From Bacteroidales bacterium (GTDB lineage Bacteria; Bacteroidota; Bacteroidia; Bacteroidales; Muribaculaceae): 21,542 bases of DNA. Below are positions 1-8,801 of the stretch, piece after piece. How positions within the stretch are numbered: the first letter of the stretch is position 1; the number at the start of each line of letters is the position of its first letter. Made by a program: the position numbers and the translations under genes. The stretch covers positions 1-21,542 of the forward strand of contig SFMJ01000005.1 of the NCBI GenBank assembly GCA_004553095.1, in the 5' to 3' direction. Below the pieces are notes generated by a model that saw nothing but the letters and a program-made list of their open reading frames with translations, was not told the DNA's origin and made no database searches.

Positions 1-2527
1 GACGGAGATCTCCATTGCTCGAGAGCCAGTCTTGCAGCGGAAGTATGCAGAGCATCGCCGGACTCTTCAAGTGAAGATCCAAGATCTTGTCGCAGATCCA
101 TGGCTCCGCAAAGTAGGGCGCCTCTCCACCTTCATGCAATACATGGTTGTAGAATCTTTGTGACACTCCATGGTCTGTTTCCCACCATGCGCGGATGCCT
201 CCCATATCGTGGGTCGATGTGGTGCATACACTGTGATAGGGATAGTGCCAAGTGTTGCCAAATTCTGACTTCGGATCTTTCGGCATCCTCTGTATCTCCA
301 AACTCAAGATCTTCAACTGGCTCATCACTGCCGGTACGCAGTCGGGGATCATTCCCAAGTCTTCTCCACATGCCAACATCGAGGTCGAGTCGAGCAGCGG
401 CGGCAGTTTCCACATCGCCTTGCCATACCAGAAGTCGTTGTGACGATGATAGAAGAAGTCGGTATACATCCGGTTGAAGCACCAGCGCTCGTAGTCGCTA
501 AGCACACGGAACTGATAGGTGTATTGTGCCGCAATGCGGGGATGATAGTGGCCGCGCTGATAGGGATCTTCGATGAAAAGTACATCATCGATGATGCCAA
601 GAAGGGCATTCTTCAGACGATCGTTTTTCTCAGATTGCTCTTCATGCGAGAAGTATTCCTCCACCTTCTGCTGGGTGTTGAACTCCGGCTTCAGACCATA
701 ACGGTCGCCACCGATACGCTCCAAGAATCTCTGCTTTGCCTCTTCGCTATATTCGCCGAAGAAGTCGGTCAGCATCCATTCCAAGATAAGGGGCTTGCAT
801 TGCACATCCGGATCGATCCAGAAGTCATAACTGTTGCGAAGCTCTTCGGCGGAGTAGGGCATTGCCGGGTTGAAGTAGCCCAACAGTCCATGCACGGCAT
901 GCAAGGGTATTTGCCATATTCTGAAGAAACCGAGGATGTGGTCGATACGATAGGCGTCAAAATATTCCGACATCTTGCCAAATCTGTCTTTCCACCATTG
1001 GAACCCATCTTGAGCCATCGATTCCCAGTTATAGGTCGGGAAGCCCCAGTTCTGTCCCAATACGGAGAAGTCATCCGGTGGCGCACCCGCCTGGCAGTCC
1101 ATGTTGAAGAGGTGGGGCAGACGCCATGCATCTACGCTGAAGCGGCTGATACCGATAGGAATATCACCCTTCACTACCACGCCATTGGCATGAGCGTAGT
1201 CGCGTGCCTCGCGCAGCTGTCGATCCAAGTGATATTGCACGTAGTAGTGGAATTCGATCTCTTTGCGATGCTCCGATACATACTGCTCGATGCGTGTCTC
1301 GTCATATTCCGTATATTCTCCCCACTGGTAGTGGTCGGGGGTGCCGAATTGGTCGCGAAGTACGCGCCATGCGGCGTAGGGCTTTAACCAATATTCATTC
1401 TTGGCGATAAATTCTTTGTAGTCTTTGCGACGCTGGGTCGACCCGAAGTCTTGTGCGAAGATCTCACGAAGATATTCATTCTTCGCATCGTTCACCTTCT
1501 CATAGTCGACTGTAGGCAACAGATTGAGCTCGTTGCGAATCTTGTCGTAATATTCTCTGCGATCCTCTTTCTTGAGTGTGCCCACTGCTTCGGGCTTGAG
1601 ATACATCGGATGCAAAGCGAAGGTGGAGTTGGCTTTGTAGGGATAGGAGTCTACCCAGGTGCCAAGCATTGTGGTGTCGTTGATCGGGAGGATCTGAAGA
1701 ATCTTCTGTCCGGTCATCACACACCAGTCTACCATCTTCTTGATATCTAAGAAGTCTCCCACACCGAAGTTCTCTTCAGTGCGGATGCTGAACACCGGTA
1801 TGGCTGTGCCTGCACCCTTCCATGGACGCTTCGGATTGGCAAATCGTGTGCCGTCGATCACGATTTGCTCGTTCTTGTCGATGCTCTTGATGCCGTAGAT
1901 GCGATTGTTCATCGCCTCCCAGCCTACGGTCTCTCCCTTTTCGTTGACAATGAGAAATTTATATTCGAATGGAGCTTTGAGCTGATCTAAGGGAAGATTG
2001 ATCTCCCATGTCGGGAAGTTGTGGTCGTTGAGTCTCAGTGCTCGTGTCGGATCCCATTTGCCCAAGTATTCTTCACTACCCGATACTGCCAAATATTCGT
2101 CGGGTTGAAGCATCGGAGCTTCGATCCGGATGTTGAGCGTACCCGGTTTTGCCTCGAGTTGGGCATCTCTCTTGAGTCGACGCAACATTCCCTCTACAAA
2201 TGCCGATGAGTAGAAGGGCTTGTCGTGAGGCATATCGTGCCAGCTGTCAAACACTTGATAGTTGCTGATGCCGGCACCGATGTGCATGCGGTGGGGCTTG
2301 CCCCACTCGAATCGCCACTCACGGTTGTAGGCTTTGATCACAAAGTAGTAGTCGAAGTCTTCGGTCTTTTCCCCTACCTCCAAGGTATATTGCCAGATGT
2401 CGGGGCTTACCAAACTCATCTCTACCCCTTCGCGGGCATCGCCGTTTCCCAATTCAGGTAGTGAGCCGCATAGATACACGCTCTCTCCCCAATTGGTGTG
2501 GTAGTTGATATTAAAGGTAATTTTCAT
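1..2527 (-). CDS. malQ: 4-alpha-glucanotransferase (GH77, DPE2-like) with N-terminal starch-binding domains, 3' end cut by the window edge
   Basis: This cytoplasmic disproportionating enzyme would transfer alpha-1,4-glucan segments in maltodextrin or glycogen metabolism. 842 complete codons are visible. The frame is open from the ATG at 2527 to the window edge, where it reads LQDWLSSNGDLR, a motif near the end of the GH77 barrel, so little is missing. Residues about 1-95 and 130-225 look like two CBM20-type beta-sandwich domains (KITFNINYHTNWGESVYLCG; YLAVSGSEEYLGKWDP). The GH77 part follows from about 240 (GTAIPVFSIRTEENFGVGDF). Catalytic motifs are present: nucleophile D529 in YRIDH, acid/base E722 in GEDLG and D774 in STHD. 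The double-CBM20 plus GH77 layout is that of plant DPE2 and Bacteroides MalQ. It starts 53 bases after the RNR gene on the same strand with no terminator between them, so read-through is possible although the functions are unrelated. No ribosome binding site is evident. Confidence 0.95.
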   Translation of the reverse strand, partial: MKITFNINYHTNWGESVYLCGSLPELGNGDAREGVEMSLVSPDIWQYTLEVGEKTEDFDYYFVIKAYNREWRFEWGKPHRMHIGAGISNYQVFDSWHDMPHDKPFYSSAFVEGMLRRLKRDAQLEAKPGTLNIRIEAPMLQPDEYLAVSGSEEYLGKWDPTRALRLNDHNFPTWEINLPLDQLKAPFEYKFLIVNEKGETVGWEAMNNRIYGIKSIDKNEQIVIDGTRFANPKRPWKGAGTAIPVFSIRTEENFGVGDFLDIKKMVDWCVMTGQKILQILPINDTTMLGTWVDSYPYKANSTFALHPMYLKPEAVGTLKKEDRREYYDKIRNELNLLPTVDYEKVNDAKNEYLREIFAQDFGSTQRRKDYKEFIAKNEYWLKPYAAWRVLRDQFGTPDHYQWGEYTEYDETRIEQYVSEHRKEIEFHYYVQYHLDRQLREARDYAHANGVVVKGDIPIGISRFSVDAWRLPHLFNMDCQAGAPPDDFSVLGQNWGFPTYNWESMAQDGFQWWKDRFGKMSEYFDAYRIDHILGFFRIWQIPLHAVHGLLGYFNPAMPYSAEELRNSYDFWIDPDVQCKPLILEWMLTDFFGEYSEEAKQRFLERIGGDRYGLKPEFNTQQKVEEYFSHEEQSEKNDRLKNALLGIIDDVLFIEDPYQRGHYHPRIAAQYTYQFRVLSDYERWCFNRMYTDFFYHRHNDFWYGKAMWKLPPLLDSTSMLACGEDLGMIPDCVPAVMSQLKILSLEIQRMPKDPKSEFGNTWHYPYHSVCTTSTHDMGGIRAWWETDHGVSQRFYNHVLHEGGEAPYFAEPWICDKILDLHLKSPAMLCILPLQDWLSSNGDLR

Positions 2528-2580
2528 GTGAATTATATTTTAAAGTTTTTTTATTCTTCTCTATTATTTAGATTATTTTT

Positions 2581-5121
2581 TTATCCTCCACATTTCGATG
2601 TGCCGCAAGTGGTGCAGATCAGGCATCCCTCTTGATATACCAAGGTCTCGGCGCCGCAGTTGGGACATTTCTGCCCGTGCGCTTCGGTGCCGTTGGTCAA
2701 GTATTTCTTCAAGGCACGCTCCACACCCATCTTCCAGGTGTTGATGTTGGTGGAGTCAAGTTCCAGTCCGCTCACAAGTTTCAATACCTGATCGATCGGC
2801 ATGCCATAGCGCAACACTCCCGAGATCAACTTGGCATAGTTCCAGAACTCAGGATTGAATTTCTCGCTCAGTCCCTCGATCGTGGTCTTGTAGCCTCGCT
2901 TGTTGATGAATTGGAAGTCGTAACGCTTGTTCCCTTTTTCATCTATCGTCTTGATGATCTTCCCTTTGTTCACGCTCTTGGGGCAGAAGATGCCATCATC
3001 GTCATCCGCTAATCCGGTGAAGATCTCGTAGGGCTGATTGTTCACCAAGCCGACAAAGGCGATCCATTTCTCTTTGTTGTTCTGGAATCTCACCACGTCT
3101 GCCTCCAGCTCTGCCGGGCGCTTGGAGATATGTGCCGGGGTGGCCATCAAGGGGATCACCGGTGCCGGTTTGCTCTTTACTGATTCCAGCACGTTGTTGC
3201 GCGAACCGTCGCGATAGACGGTGCATCCCTTGCAACCTGCCTTCCATGCCTCGACATATAGGTCGTCGACCAACTGCTCTGTTACGGTCGAGGGGAGGTT
3301 GATGGTCACCGAGATGGAGTGGTCTACCCATTTCTGCACTGCGCCCTGCATTCTTACCTTCTCAAGCCAGTCTACATCGTTGGCTGTCGCTTTGTAGTAG
3401 GGCGATTTTGCCACTAATTCTTCGATCTCTTCCGGGGTCATGTTGCGCTTGGCTTCGATGCCATTCACACGCATCCATTCCAGGAATTTGTGGTGGTAGA
3501 CGATATATTCTTCGAAGGCATCTCCCACTTCGTCGATGAAGTCGATCTTGATGTCGGGATCGCCCGGGTTGACTTTGCGTTTACGCTTGTAGACAGGCAT
3601 GAACACCGGCTCGATTCCCGATGATGTCTGTGTCATAATCGAGGTGGTGCCGGTCGGAGCGATGGTCAGGCAGGCGATGTTGCGGCGTCCCGATTTCACC
3701 ATCCTCTCGTAGAGTGCCGGATCTGCTTCGCGAAGACGTGAGATGTAGGGATTGTTCTCTTCTCGCTTGGCATCATATACTTCGAATGCTCCACGCTCTT
3801 CTGCCATGGTGACGCTGGCGCCATAATATGCCAATGCCAATGCTTTGTGTACTTCGGTCGAGAAGCGGGTTGCCTCTTCCGTGCCATATCTCAAGCCTAA
3901 GGCGGCAAGCATGTCGCCCTCGCCTGTGGTGCCGCAACCGGTGCGTCGTCCCTTCAATGTCTTGCTGCGAATCTTCTTCCAGAGGTTTAATTCGGTGCTC
4001 TTCACTTCCGGTGTCTCCGGGTCTTTGTCGATCTTGGCGATAATCAAGTCGATCTTCTCCATCTCCAAGTCGATGATGTCGTCCATGATGCGCTGTGCCT
4101 TTCCAACATGTTGGGCAAATTTCTCAAAGTTGAATTTTGCCTCAGGTGTGAAGGGTTGGTCTACATAGCTGTAGAGGTTGATCGCCACCAAGCGACAACT
4201 GTCGTACGGGCACAAGGGTATCTCGCCGCAGGGATTGGTCGATACGGTCTCAAACCCAAGATCGGCATAGCAGTCGGGCACTGATTCTCTCTGGATTGTC
4301 TCCCAGAACAAGACTCCCGGCTCGGCACTCTTCCAGGCATTGTGCACGATCTTCTGCCAAAGTGCCTTGGCATCTATCTGGCGCGACACCATCGGCTCTG
4401 CCGAGTTAATCGGATATTGTACGGTATAGGGCTCGCCCGAGATCGCACATCTCATAAATTCATCGTCGATCTTTACCGACACGTTGGCTCCGGTCACTTT
4501 CCCCTCTACCATCTTCGCATCGATGAAGTCTTCGGCATCGGGGTGCTTGATGCTTACGGTCATCATCAATGCTCCGCGTCGACCATCTTGAGCCACTTCG
4601 CGTGTGGAGTTGCTGTAACGTTCCATGAAGGGCACCAATCCTGTCGAGGTCAACGCCGAGTTCTTCACCGGACTCCCCTTCGGACGGATATGTGAAAGGT
4701 CGTGTCCCACTCCTCCGCGGCGCTTCATCAGTTGTACTTGCTCTTCATCTATGCGGATGATGCCTCCATACGAGTCAGGATGGCCATCAAGTCCGATTAC
4801 AAAACAATTCGACAACGACCCAACCTGAAGGTTATTGCCGATCCCCGCCATCGGGCTCCCCTGTGGCACTATATATTTGAAGCCCTGCAACAAATCGAAT
4901 ACCTCCGATTCGCTCATCGGATTCGGATATTTCTGCTCTATTCGCGAGATCTCCGAGGCTATGCGATGGTGCATGTCGTCCGGAGTCTTTTCGTAGTATT
5001 TGCCATCCGAATCTTTTAGGGCATATTTGCTCGCCCATACTTTCGCCGCAAGTTCATCTCCCTTGAAATATTCCAAGGTCGCAGCGTAAACTTCGTTGTA
5101 GTTGTAACTTGGTTCAGACAT
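2581..5121 (-). CDS. nrdJ: Adenosylcobalamin-dependent (class II) ribonucleoside-diphosphate reductase
   Basis: This enzyme reduces ribonucleotides to deoxyribonucleotides with a thiyl radical made from coenzyme B12. The 846-residue protein has the expected residues: redox Cys106 (SLSNCF), the catalytic loop N296-P-C298-G-E300 with Cys298 as the thiyl site, and Cys309 as partner, at the same spacing as the Cys322/Cys333 pair of the Thermotoga enzyme. It also has APTGTTS (488-494) and GCKGCTVYRDGSR (629-641). Residues about 675-800 match a TSCPD-type domain. The C-terminus holds six cysteines (819, 822, 833, 836, 839, 844) as a zinc-ribbon or redox tail ending CGTSKCGG. This layout is usual for the long NrdJ type. 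No separate R2 subunit gene is nearby, as expected for class II. It needs B12 but not oxygen, consistent with an anaerobe. The N-terminus MSEPSYNYNEVYAATL fits the family, so the start is probably right. Confidence 0.95.
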   Translation of the reverse strand: MSEPSYNYNEVYAATLEYFKGDELAAKVWASKYALKDSDGKYYEKTPDDMHHRIASEISRIEQKYPNPMSESEVFDLLQGFKYIVPQGSPMAGIGNNLQVGSLSNCFVIGLDGHPDSYGGIIRIDEEQVQLMKRRGGVGHDLSHIRPKGSPVKNSALTSTGLVPFMERYSNSTREVAQDGRRGALMMTVSIKHPDAEDFIDAKMVEGKVTGANVSVKIDDEFMRCAISGEPYTVQYPINSAEPMVSRQIDAKALWQKIVHNAWKSAEPGVLFWETIQRESVPDCYADLGFETVSTNPCGEIPLCPYDSCRLVAINLYSYVDQPFTPEAKFNFEKFAQHVGKAQRIMDDIIDLEMEKIDLIIAKIDKDPETPEVKSTELNLWKKIRSKTLKGRRTGCGTTGEGDMLAALGLRYGTEEATRFSTEVHKALALAYYGASVTMAEERGAFEVYDAKREENNPYISRLREADPALYERMVKSGRRNIACLTIAPTGTTSIMTQTSSGIEPVFMPVYKRKRKVNPGDPDIKIDFIDEVGDAFEEYIVYHHKFLEWMRVNGIEAKRNMTPEEIEELVAKSPYYKATANDVDWLEKVRMQGAVQKWVDHSISVTINLPSTVTEQLVDDLYVEAWKAGCKGCTVYRDGSRNNVLESVKSKPAPVIPLMATPAHISKRPAELEADVVRFQNNKEKWIAFVGLVNNQPYEIFTGLADDDDGIFCPKSVNKGKIIKTIDEKGNKRYDFQFINKRGYKTTIEGLSEKFNPEFWNYAKLISGVLRYGMPIDQVLKLVSGLELDSTNINTWKMGVERALKKYLTNGTEAHGQKCPNCGAETLVYQEGCLICTTCGTSKCGG

Positions 5122-5176
5122 TTTGTTGATTAAGCCTATTATGGTATTACTGATTATTTCCTTTTAGTCTTTCTTT

Positions 5177-5187
5177 GAACACGCTCT
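5177..5187 (+). repeat. GAACACGCTCT motif, copy 1
   Basis: This 11-base motif differs at one base from the exact copies at 5376-5386 (same strand) and 13610-13620 (opposite strand). It overlaps the left arm of the hairpin upstream of nrdJ. Confidence 0.4.
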
Positions 5188-5196
5188 TGGAGCGTG
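5180..5196 (-). promoter_or_regulatory. Hairpin in the presumed 5' leader of nrdJ
   Basis: CACGCTC and GAGCGTG form a perfect 7-bp stem around a 3-base loop, about 59 bases before the nrdJ start codon. No U-tract follows on the minus strand, so it is not an ordinary terminator. It could stabilise the mRNA, serve as a control element or be a protein-binding palindrome. It is unlike the AT-rich NrdR box consensus. Its function is unknown. Confidence 0.5.
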
Positions 5197-5375
5197 CCCT
5201 TACATTCCGTAAAATTAACCAAAATTTCTCAATTATGGGCTATTATTACATATATTTTTTATCCTTTCTGTCGATTTTTTTTATTTTCATCTTTCCCAAA
5301 TGTTTGTTTTTGTAACTCCCATAATTCATAAAGTTTCCCGTTTCTTCCTTTTTATTATTTATTCTTTTGTTTAAG

Positions 5376-5386
5376 GAACGCGCTCT
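5376..5386 (+). repeat. GAACGCGCTCT motif, copy 2
   Basis: It is identical to the reverse complement of the copy at 13610-13620. It lies just downstream of the terminator hairpin as read on the minus strand. Confidence 0.45.
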
Positions 5387-5426
5387 AAAAATAAGGAGAG
5401 ACTCTGCCGTCAAACAAAGTCTCTCC
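5387..5426 (-). terminator. Rho-independent terminator of the TlpA/DUF6029/Omp28/T9SS operon
   Basis: Bases 5395-5403 (GGAGAGACT) pair perfectly with 5418-5426 (AGTCTCTCC) to give a 9-bp stem with a 14-base loop. Read on the minus strand, the stem is followed at once by TTATTTTT. It sits about 45 bases after the stop of the T9SS cargo gene, the last gene of the operon. The plus-strand side is also T-rich, so it could act in both directions, but no plus-strand gene ends here. Confidence 0.8.
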
Positions 5427-5470
5427 GAAATTTTTGTTTTTTGGATATTTTACATTACGATGTGCTTATC

Positions 5471-6151
5471 TTATTTTACAAAGATCTTGCCACTCTTGTT
5501 GCCAACACGATACATATAGATGCCGGTGCCAAGGCCTTCGGTAGAGATGCTGCCGTTACCCTTGACATCGCGGCTCATTACGCATTTGCCGGTGGTGTCA
5601 AAGAGCTCTACTCTTGTTGCTCCCTCTACGCTGTAATTGATCATGCCATCTGCATAACGGAATGAGTTATCCACTTTCAGGGTGCTCACTGCGCCGGTGT
5701 TTGTGTTGATCACTACCACGATGCTGCTCTCTGCTCCACCTCCGAGTACTCCGGTCTCTTTCACGGTCAAATTTATGCTTACCATCTCAGGAAGTTCATC
5801 GCCATCCGTCCACATATATTCAAGCTGGCATTGCACGGCTTCTCCTCCGTTGATAGGTATATTATTCTTGGTGATTGTCTGTCCGGCTTCGCATGCTCCG
5901 CCAAAACATAATTGGATGTCTTGTCCGGTGGTGCACTCTGCTGTCAGTGTCACTGTCATACTCTCATCAGCTTGCACCGAGATCTTCGGATCATACATAC
6001 GCATCACAACTAAATCTTCATAGTTGCTGCTCGTGTAGGTTGTGCCGGAGGCGATTACTTCACCTGTCTCTTCTGCAATGAAGTTTACTGTCTTGGCATT
6101 AGCGATCCCGGCGATCATCATGCCTGCCATAAGTAAGTATACTTTTTTCAT
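5471..6151 (-). CDS. Small secreted protein with a C-terminal T9SS type A sorting domain
   Basis: This 226-residue protein has a signal peptide (MKKVYLLMAGMMIAGIANA) and, from about residue 158, a typical T9SS sorting domain: TLKVDNSFRYADGMI, then VELFDTTGKC, then GLGTGIYMYRV, ending GKIFVK. It should cross the inner membrane by Sec and the outer membrane by T9SS, and end up on the surface or outside the cell. The passenger part is only about 135 residues and is unrecognised. It looks beta-rich and carries Cys73, Cys82, Cys87 and Cys108, including a CFGGAC pair, with a further Cys190 in the sorting domain. It is the last gene of the operon, 23 bases after the Omp28 gene and before a strong terminator. 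The company of two thioredoxin-fold proteins suggests, as inference, that its cysteines are handled by them. Confidence 0.85.
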   Translation of the reverse strand: MKKVYLLMAGMMIAGIANAKTVNFIAEETGEVIASGTTYTSSNYEDLVVMRMYDPKISVQADESMTVTLTAECTTGQDIQLCFGGACEAGQTITKNNIPINGGEAVQCQLEYMWTDGDELPEMVSINLTVKETGVLGGGAESSIVVVINTNTGAVSTLKVDNSFRYADGMINYSVEGATRVELFDTTGKCVMSRDVKGNGSISTEGLGTGIYMYRVGNKSGKIFVK

Positions 6152-6174
6152 CTTGATTAAATGATTGATTATTT

Positions 6175-7059
6175 TTATTCTTCTTTAGGATCTTCCGCAG
6201 GCTCTTCACCGTTGTCGATCACTTTTACCTCTTTGGCTTGGAGCACGCCCGTGCCATCGCTCACGATCGCTACGATCGAGAGGTTGTTGACATTCCAATG
6301 CTCTGTGTCGCTCCATCTGTTAGCGATTTCGCCTTCAATCTCTTGACTGATGCCGGCTTGGATATTGAGGGGCTTGCCACTCATGTCTTCAAACACTTGA
6401 GCGCGGAACACATTGTTGTGTACATAGTCGGTTATCACCGATGACAAGGAACGCTGGATTGCCACAATGCCATCTTCGATTACCCAGAATTGTACATTCA
6501 CTGCTCTGTCCGATGAGCTCGAGATGGTGGCTTTCGTCTTGATAGTGCCATAGTAGCCATTTTCGCTATCCTTAGCATCTGCTGCATATTCCACTGCCAA
6601 GTCGATGCTCAGGTCGGTCTCTTTCTGCAATTCTGATCTTACTGCCGAGGGCCATAAACTATGCACCATCGGACTTCCCATATCGATGACTCCCATCGGG
6701 AAGGAGTTGATGTTATATTTGTTGCAGATCTTGTTGCCCTCGTCGGTCATAAGACCCACCACATTCTTGTCAAAGTTGGTCTTCGACACCGAGATGCCGA
6801 ACACACCGGAGTGGATGCTCACGGCTATCACCTTGTCTGCTCCAAATTGCTCTTGCAATTGCTCGATAACTTCGTGTGCTTCCGGACAGTTCACGCAGTT
6901 CTGCCCGGTGAAGTCTTCAAGAAGTATTGATCTCTCGCTTTTCACATCTTCATTCAAGATGTATCGATCGTCTAAGCTCACTTCGTCACATGAGGTCATG
7001 AGCATCCCACCGATTGTTACTATGCCTGCCAACAAAAGGTGTCCATATATTCTTTTCAT
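6175..7059 (-). CDS. Omp28-like lipoprotein with a thioredoxin-like CxxC motif
   Basis: This 294-residue protein has a lipoprotein signal peptide (lipobox LMTSC, Cys24). It then has the Omp28 family signature ILLEDFTGQNCVNCPEAHEV, with a CVNC motif at residues 55-58, and a thioredoxin-like cis-proline loop NSFPMGVI around Pro121. The C-terminal half (about 150-275) is a predicted beta-domain without recognised motifs, and the tail is acidic (EEPAEDPKEE). Omp28 proteins are outer-membrane or surface lipoproteins of Bacteroidota with unclear function. The active-site motif suggests thiol-disulfide exchange, but no activity is shown. It lies 17 bases after the DUF6029-like gene and 23 bases before the T9SS cargo gene, so co-transcription is very likely. 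Confidence 0.85.
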   Translation of the reverse strand: MKRIYGHLLLAGIVTIGGMLMTSCDEVSLDDRYILNEDVKSERSILLEDFTGQNCVNCPEAHEVIEQLQEQFGADKVIAVSIHSGVFGISVSKTNFDKNVVGLMTDEGNKICNKYNINSFPMGVIDMGSPMVHSLWPSAVRSELQKETDLSIDLAVEYAADAKDSENGYYGTIKTKATISSSSDRAVNVQFWVIEDGIVAIQRSLSSVITDYVHNNVFRAQVFEDMSGKPLNIQAGISQEIEGEIANRWSDTEHWNVNNLSIVAIVSDGTGVLQAKEVKVIDNGEEPAEDPKEE

Positions 7060-7076
7060 TGCTTTTGTCTCTCTTT

Positions 7077-8759
7077 TTAGAAGTTGTAGGTATAGTTAAT
7101 TCTGAATCCGTGCATCGCGGGCACCGGACGGCAAAGTCCTCCCGAGCAGTCAAATCCGGCTCTGGTGCGACCATAGCTCAACATCAGACGGTTGTTGCGA
7201 TAGGTGCCGGTGAGTCCGAACATGTAGTAGTGGGTGCCGTTACCTCCACAGTTCCAGGTGTCGCTCGCCGATACCATCAAGTAGGGATTCCAGGAGAACT
7301 CGAGCATGCCGTATGCCCAGTCTTTCTGATCTTGCTTGGTGAAGAGGTATTGCAATTCGCCACGTAGCGTGAATTTGCGATTGAATTTATATTTCACATC
7401 TGCCACCAAGATGTTGGTGCGGATCCATTTCTCATCGGTCTCTACGATGCGCAATACGTTGTTGTTGACCATCTGGTTCATATACATGAAGATCACGGTC
7501 AGCGGTTGTGAGAGTCGTTTCTCGATCTGCAAGTTGATGTCGTAGTAGTTGCAAGGTCCATTCTTGAAGAATGCCAAGCCATCAGTACGTGGCTTGATAC
7601 CATCCGTACCCATAATCGATCCATTTACTCCCTCGGGGGCAGGCTGCATCAGCAAGCCGGCTACATAACTGGCATAGAGTGACACCTTGGTGCCATACTT
7701 GCCACCTAATGCCGATTTCTTGGGGAACATATAACTGAATTGTCCCTGATATGCCCATTCGCCATCTGCATATTGTGTGGCGTAGGGATAGAAGGCTGCC
7801 AAGGCATAGGTGTGAGTATAGGTGAACGCAGGCATGTTGTTGATGAATCCTGACAATCCATCGCGACTTCTCTGCGAACGGAACGACATGTTATAACTGC
7901 GCTTGGCTTGCAACATAGCGCTTACACCCTTCTTGGAGTATGCCAAACTTGCCATCACGGCGTTACCATTGCCGTAGGTGTAGTTATTGTCGAAACTCGG
8001 GTCTTGTCCCTTCCATGCATATTCTGCCATTACGCTCCATGGACCCTTGGAGAAGGAGGTGCGTACGTCGAAGGAGTTCACAAAGTTGGGCAAGTTCAAA
8101 CGATAGTTCGTGCCCGGCACGAATACATCTTCATCATCTTCATGCTTCAAGACGTATGAGCCTCCTATTGTCCAACTCGCTCCATTATCTTGCATCATCG
8201 GTATATAGTCTTGCATATAAAGCTCGGCATTGGCTCCATACACTTGTGAGTGCTTGCTCCAATCCCAGTAGGTGCGCTGTACACCACCCAACACTGTCAG
8301 TTGCATACCCTTCACGGCATTCACTTTCAGACGGCCACCACGGATCGCATTGTCGATACCCAAGTTGCGTTCTTCGTAGGTGCGCAGAATAAAACCGCTG
8401 CCGAATTGCTCATAGAAGTCTCCGGCAGTTAGCTCAAAACCTTTATATTTACCTTTTACGAAAAAGTTCGAAAGTCCCCAGCCGGCAAAGTCAGGCTCAT
8501 AGCCCGGCACAGGCCATTTCATAAATTCGGCTCGTAAGCCGGCGTCAAAGTATTTACTCGATAGATTGACATCGGCATAGGTGTTGAAGAGAAATTTGTG
8601 CTCATACTCGTCGGGTGTCCCAATCTCTTGATCCACCTCCGGCACCACGATGTCGGCCTGTACCGACCCGTGTACGGCAACAGGATAGTTGGCCCGCATT
8701 GCGATGCAACTCATCGCAATCGAACCAACTACCAACGATATGCGTAATGATGATTTCAT
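7077..8759 (-). CDS. Predicted outer-membrane beta-barrel protein (DUF6029-like)
   Basis: This 560-residue protein has a probable signal peptide (MKSSLRISLVVGSIAMSCIA). It is rich in alternating aromatic/polar strands along its whole length and ends in RINYTYNF, a C-terminal aromatic residue typical of outer-membrane barrels. Conserved-looking segments include FEFTAGDFYEQFGSG-like residues (FELTAGDFYEQFGSGFILRT) and the nearby ERNLGIDNAIRGG. I recall this pattern from the Bacteroidota family DUF6029, but no search was possible. There is no TonB box or plug domain, so it is not a TonB-dependent receptor. It sits between the TlpA gene (42-base gap) and the Omp28 gene (17-base gap). It may provide the outer-membrane platform or channel for the redox partners, which is inference. 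Confidence 0.7.
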   Translation of the reverse strand: MKSSLRISLVVGSIAMSCIAMRANYPVAVHGSVQADIVVPEVDQEIGTPDEYEHKFLFNTYADVNLSSKYFDAGLRAEFMKWPVPGYEPDFAGWGLSNFFVKGKYKGFELTAGDFYEQFGSGFILRTYEERNLGIDNAIRGGRLKVNAVKGMQLTVLGGVQRTYWDWSKHSQVYGANAELYMQDYIPMMQDNGASWTIGGSYVLKHEDDEDVFVPGTNYRLNLPNFVNSFDVRTSFSKGPWSVMAEYAWKGQDPSFDNNYTYGNGNAVMASLAYSKKGVSAMLQAKRSYNMSFRSQRSRDGLSGFINNMPAFTYTHTYALAAFYPYATQYADGEWAYQGQFSYMFPKKSALGGKYGTKVSLYASYVAGLLMQPAPEGVNGSIMGTDGIKPRTDGLAFFKNGPCNYYDINLQIEKRLSQPLTVIFMYMNQMVNNNVLRIVETDEKWIRTNILVADVKYKFNRKFTLRGELQYLFTKQDQKDWAYGMLEFSWNPYLMVSASDTWNCGGNGTHYYMFGLTGTYRNNRLMLSYGRTRAGFDCSGGLCRPVPAMHGFRINYTYNF

Positions 8760-8801
8760 GTCGTCGTTCGTTTTCTATGTCTTGGTTTGCAGAATTTTTC
8801 C

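Larger units (their letters stand above)
5122..5470. other. Gene-poor intergenic stretch upstream of nrdJ
   Basis: I see no coding region on either strand in these 349 bases, and the DNA is markedly AT-rich. It holds the terminator of the upstream operon (near 5395), a perfect short hairpin in the presumed nrdJ leader (5180-5196), and two copies of a GAACRCGCTCT motif. The best -7-like box for nrdJ on the minus strand is TAATTTTA (5217 to 5210). It matches TAnnTTTG at seven of eight positions and lacks a -33 partner, so the promoter is uncertain. I looked for the conserved GCCACTG box of a cobalamin riboswitch and did not find it. Confidence 0.7.

Noticed and set aside
440..1387. A 315-codon open frame on the plus strand
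   Set aside because: It is antisense to the glucanotransferase gene, whose frame carries all the GH77 catalytic motifs. The plus-strand product has no recognisable domain and no promoter.
5122..5470. Possible cobalamin riboswitch upstream of nrdJ
   Set aside because: The conserved GCCACTG box and surrounding paired elements were not found by reading either strand.
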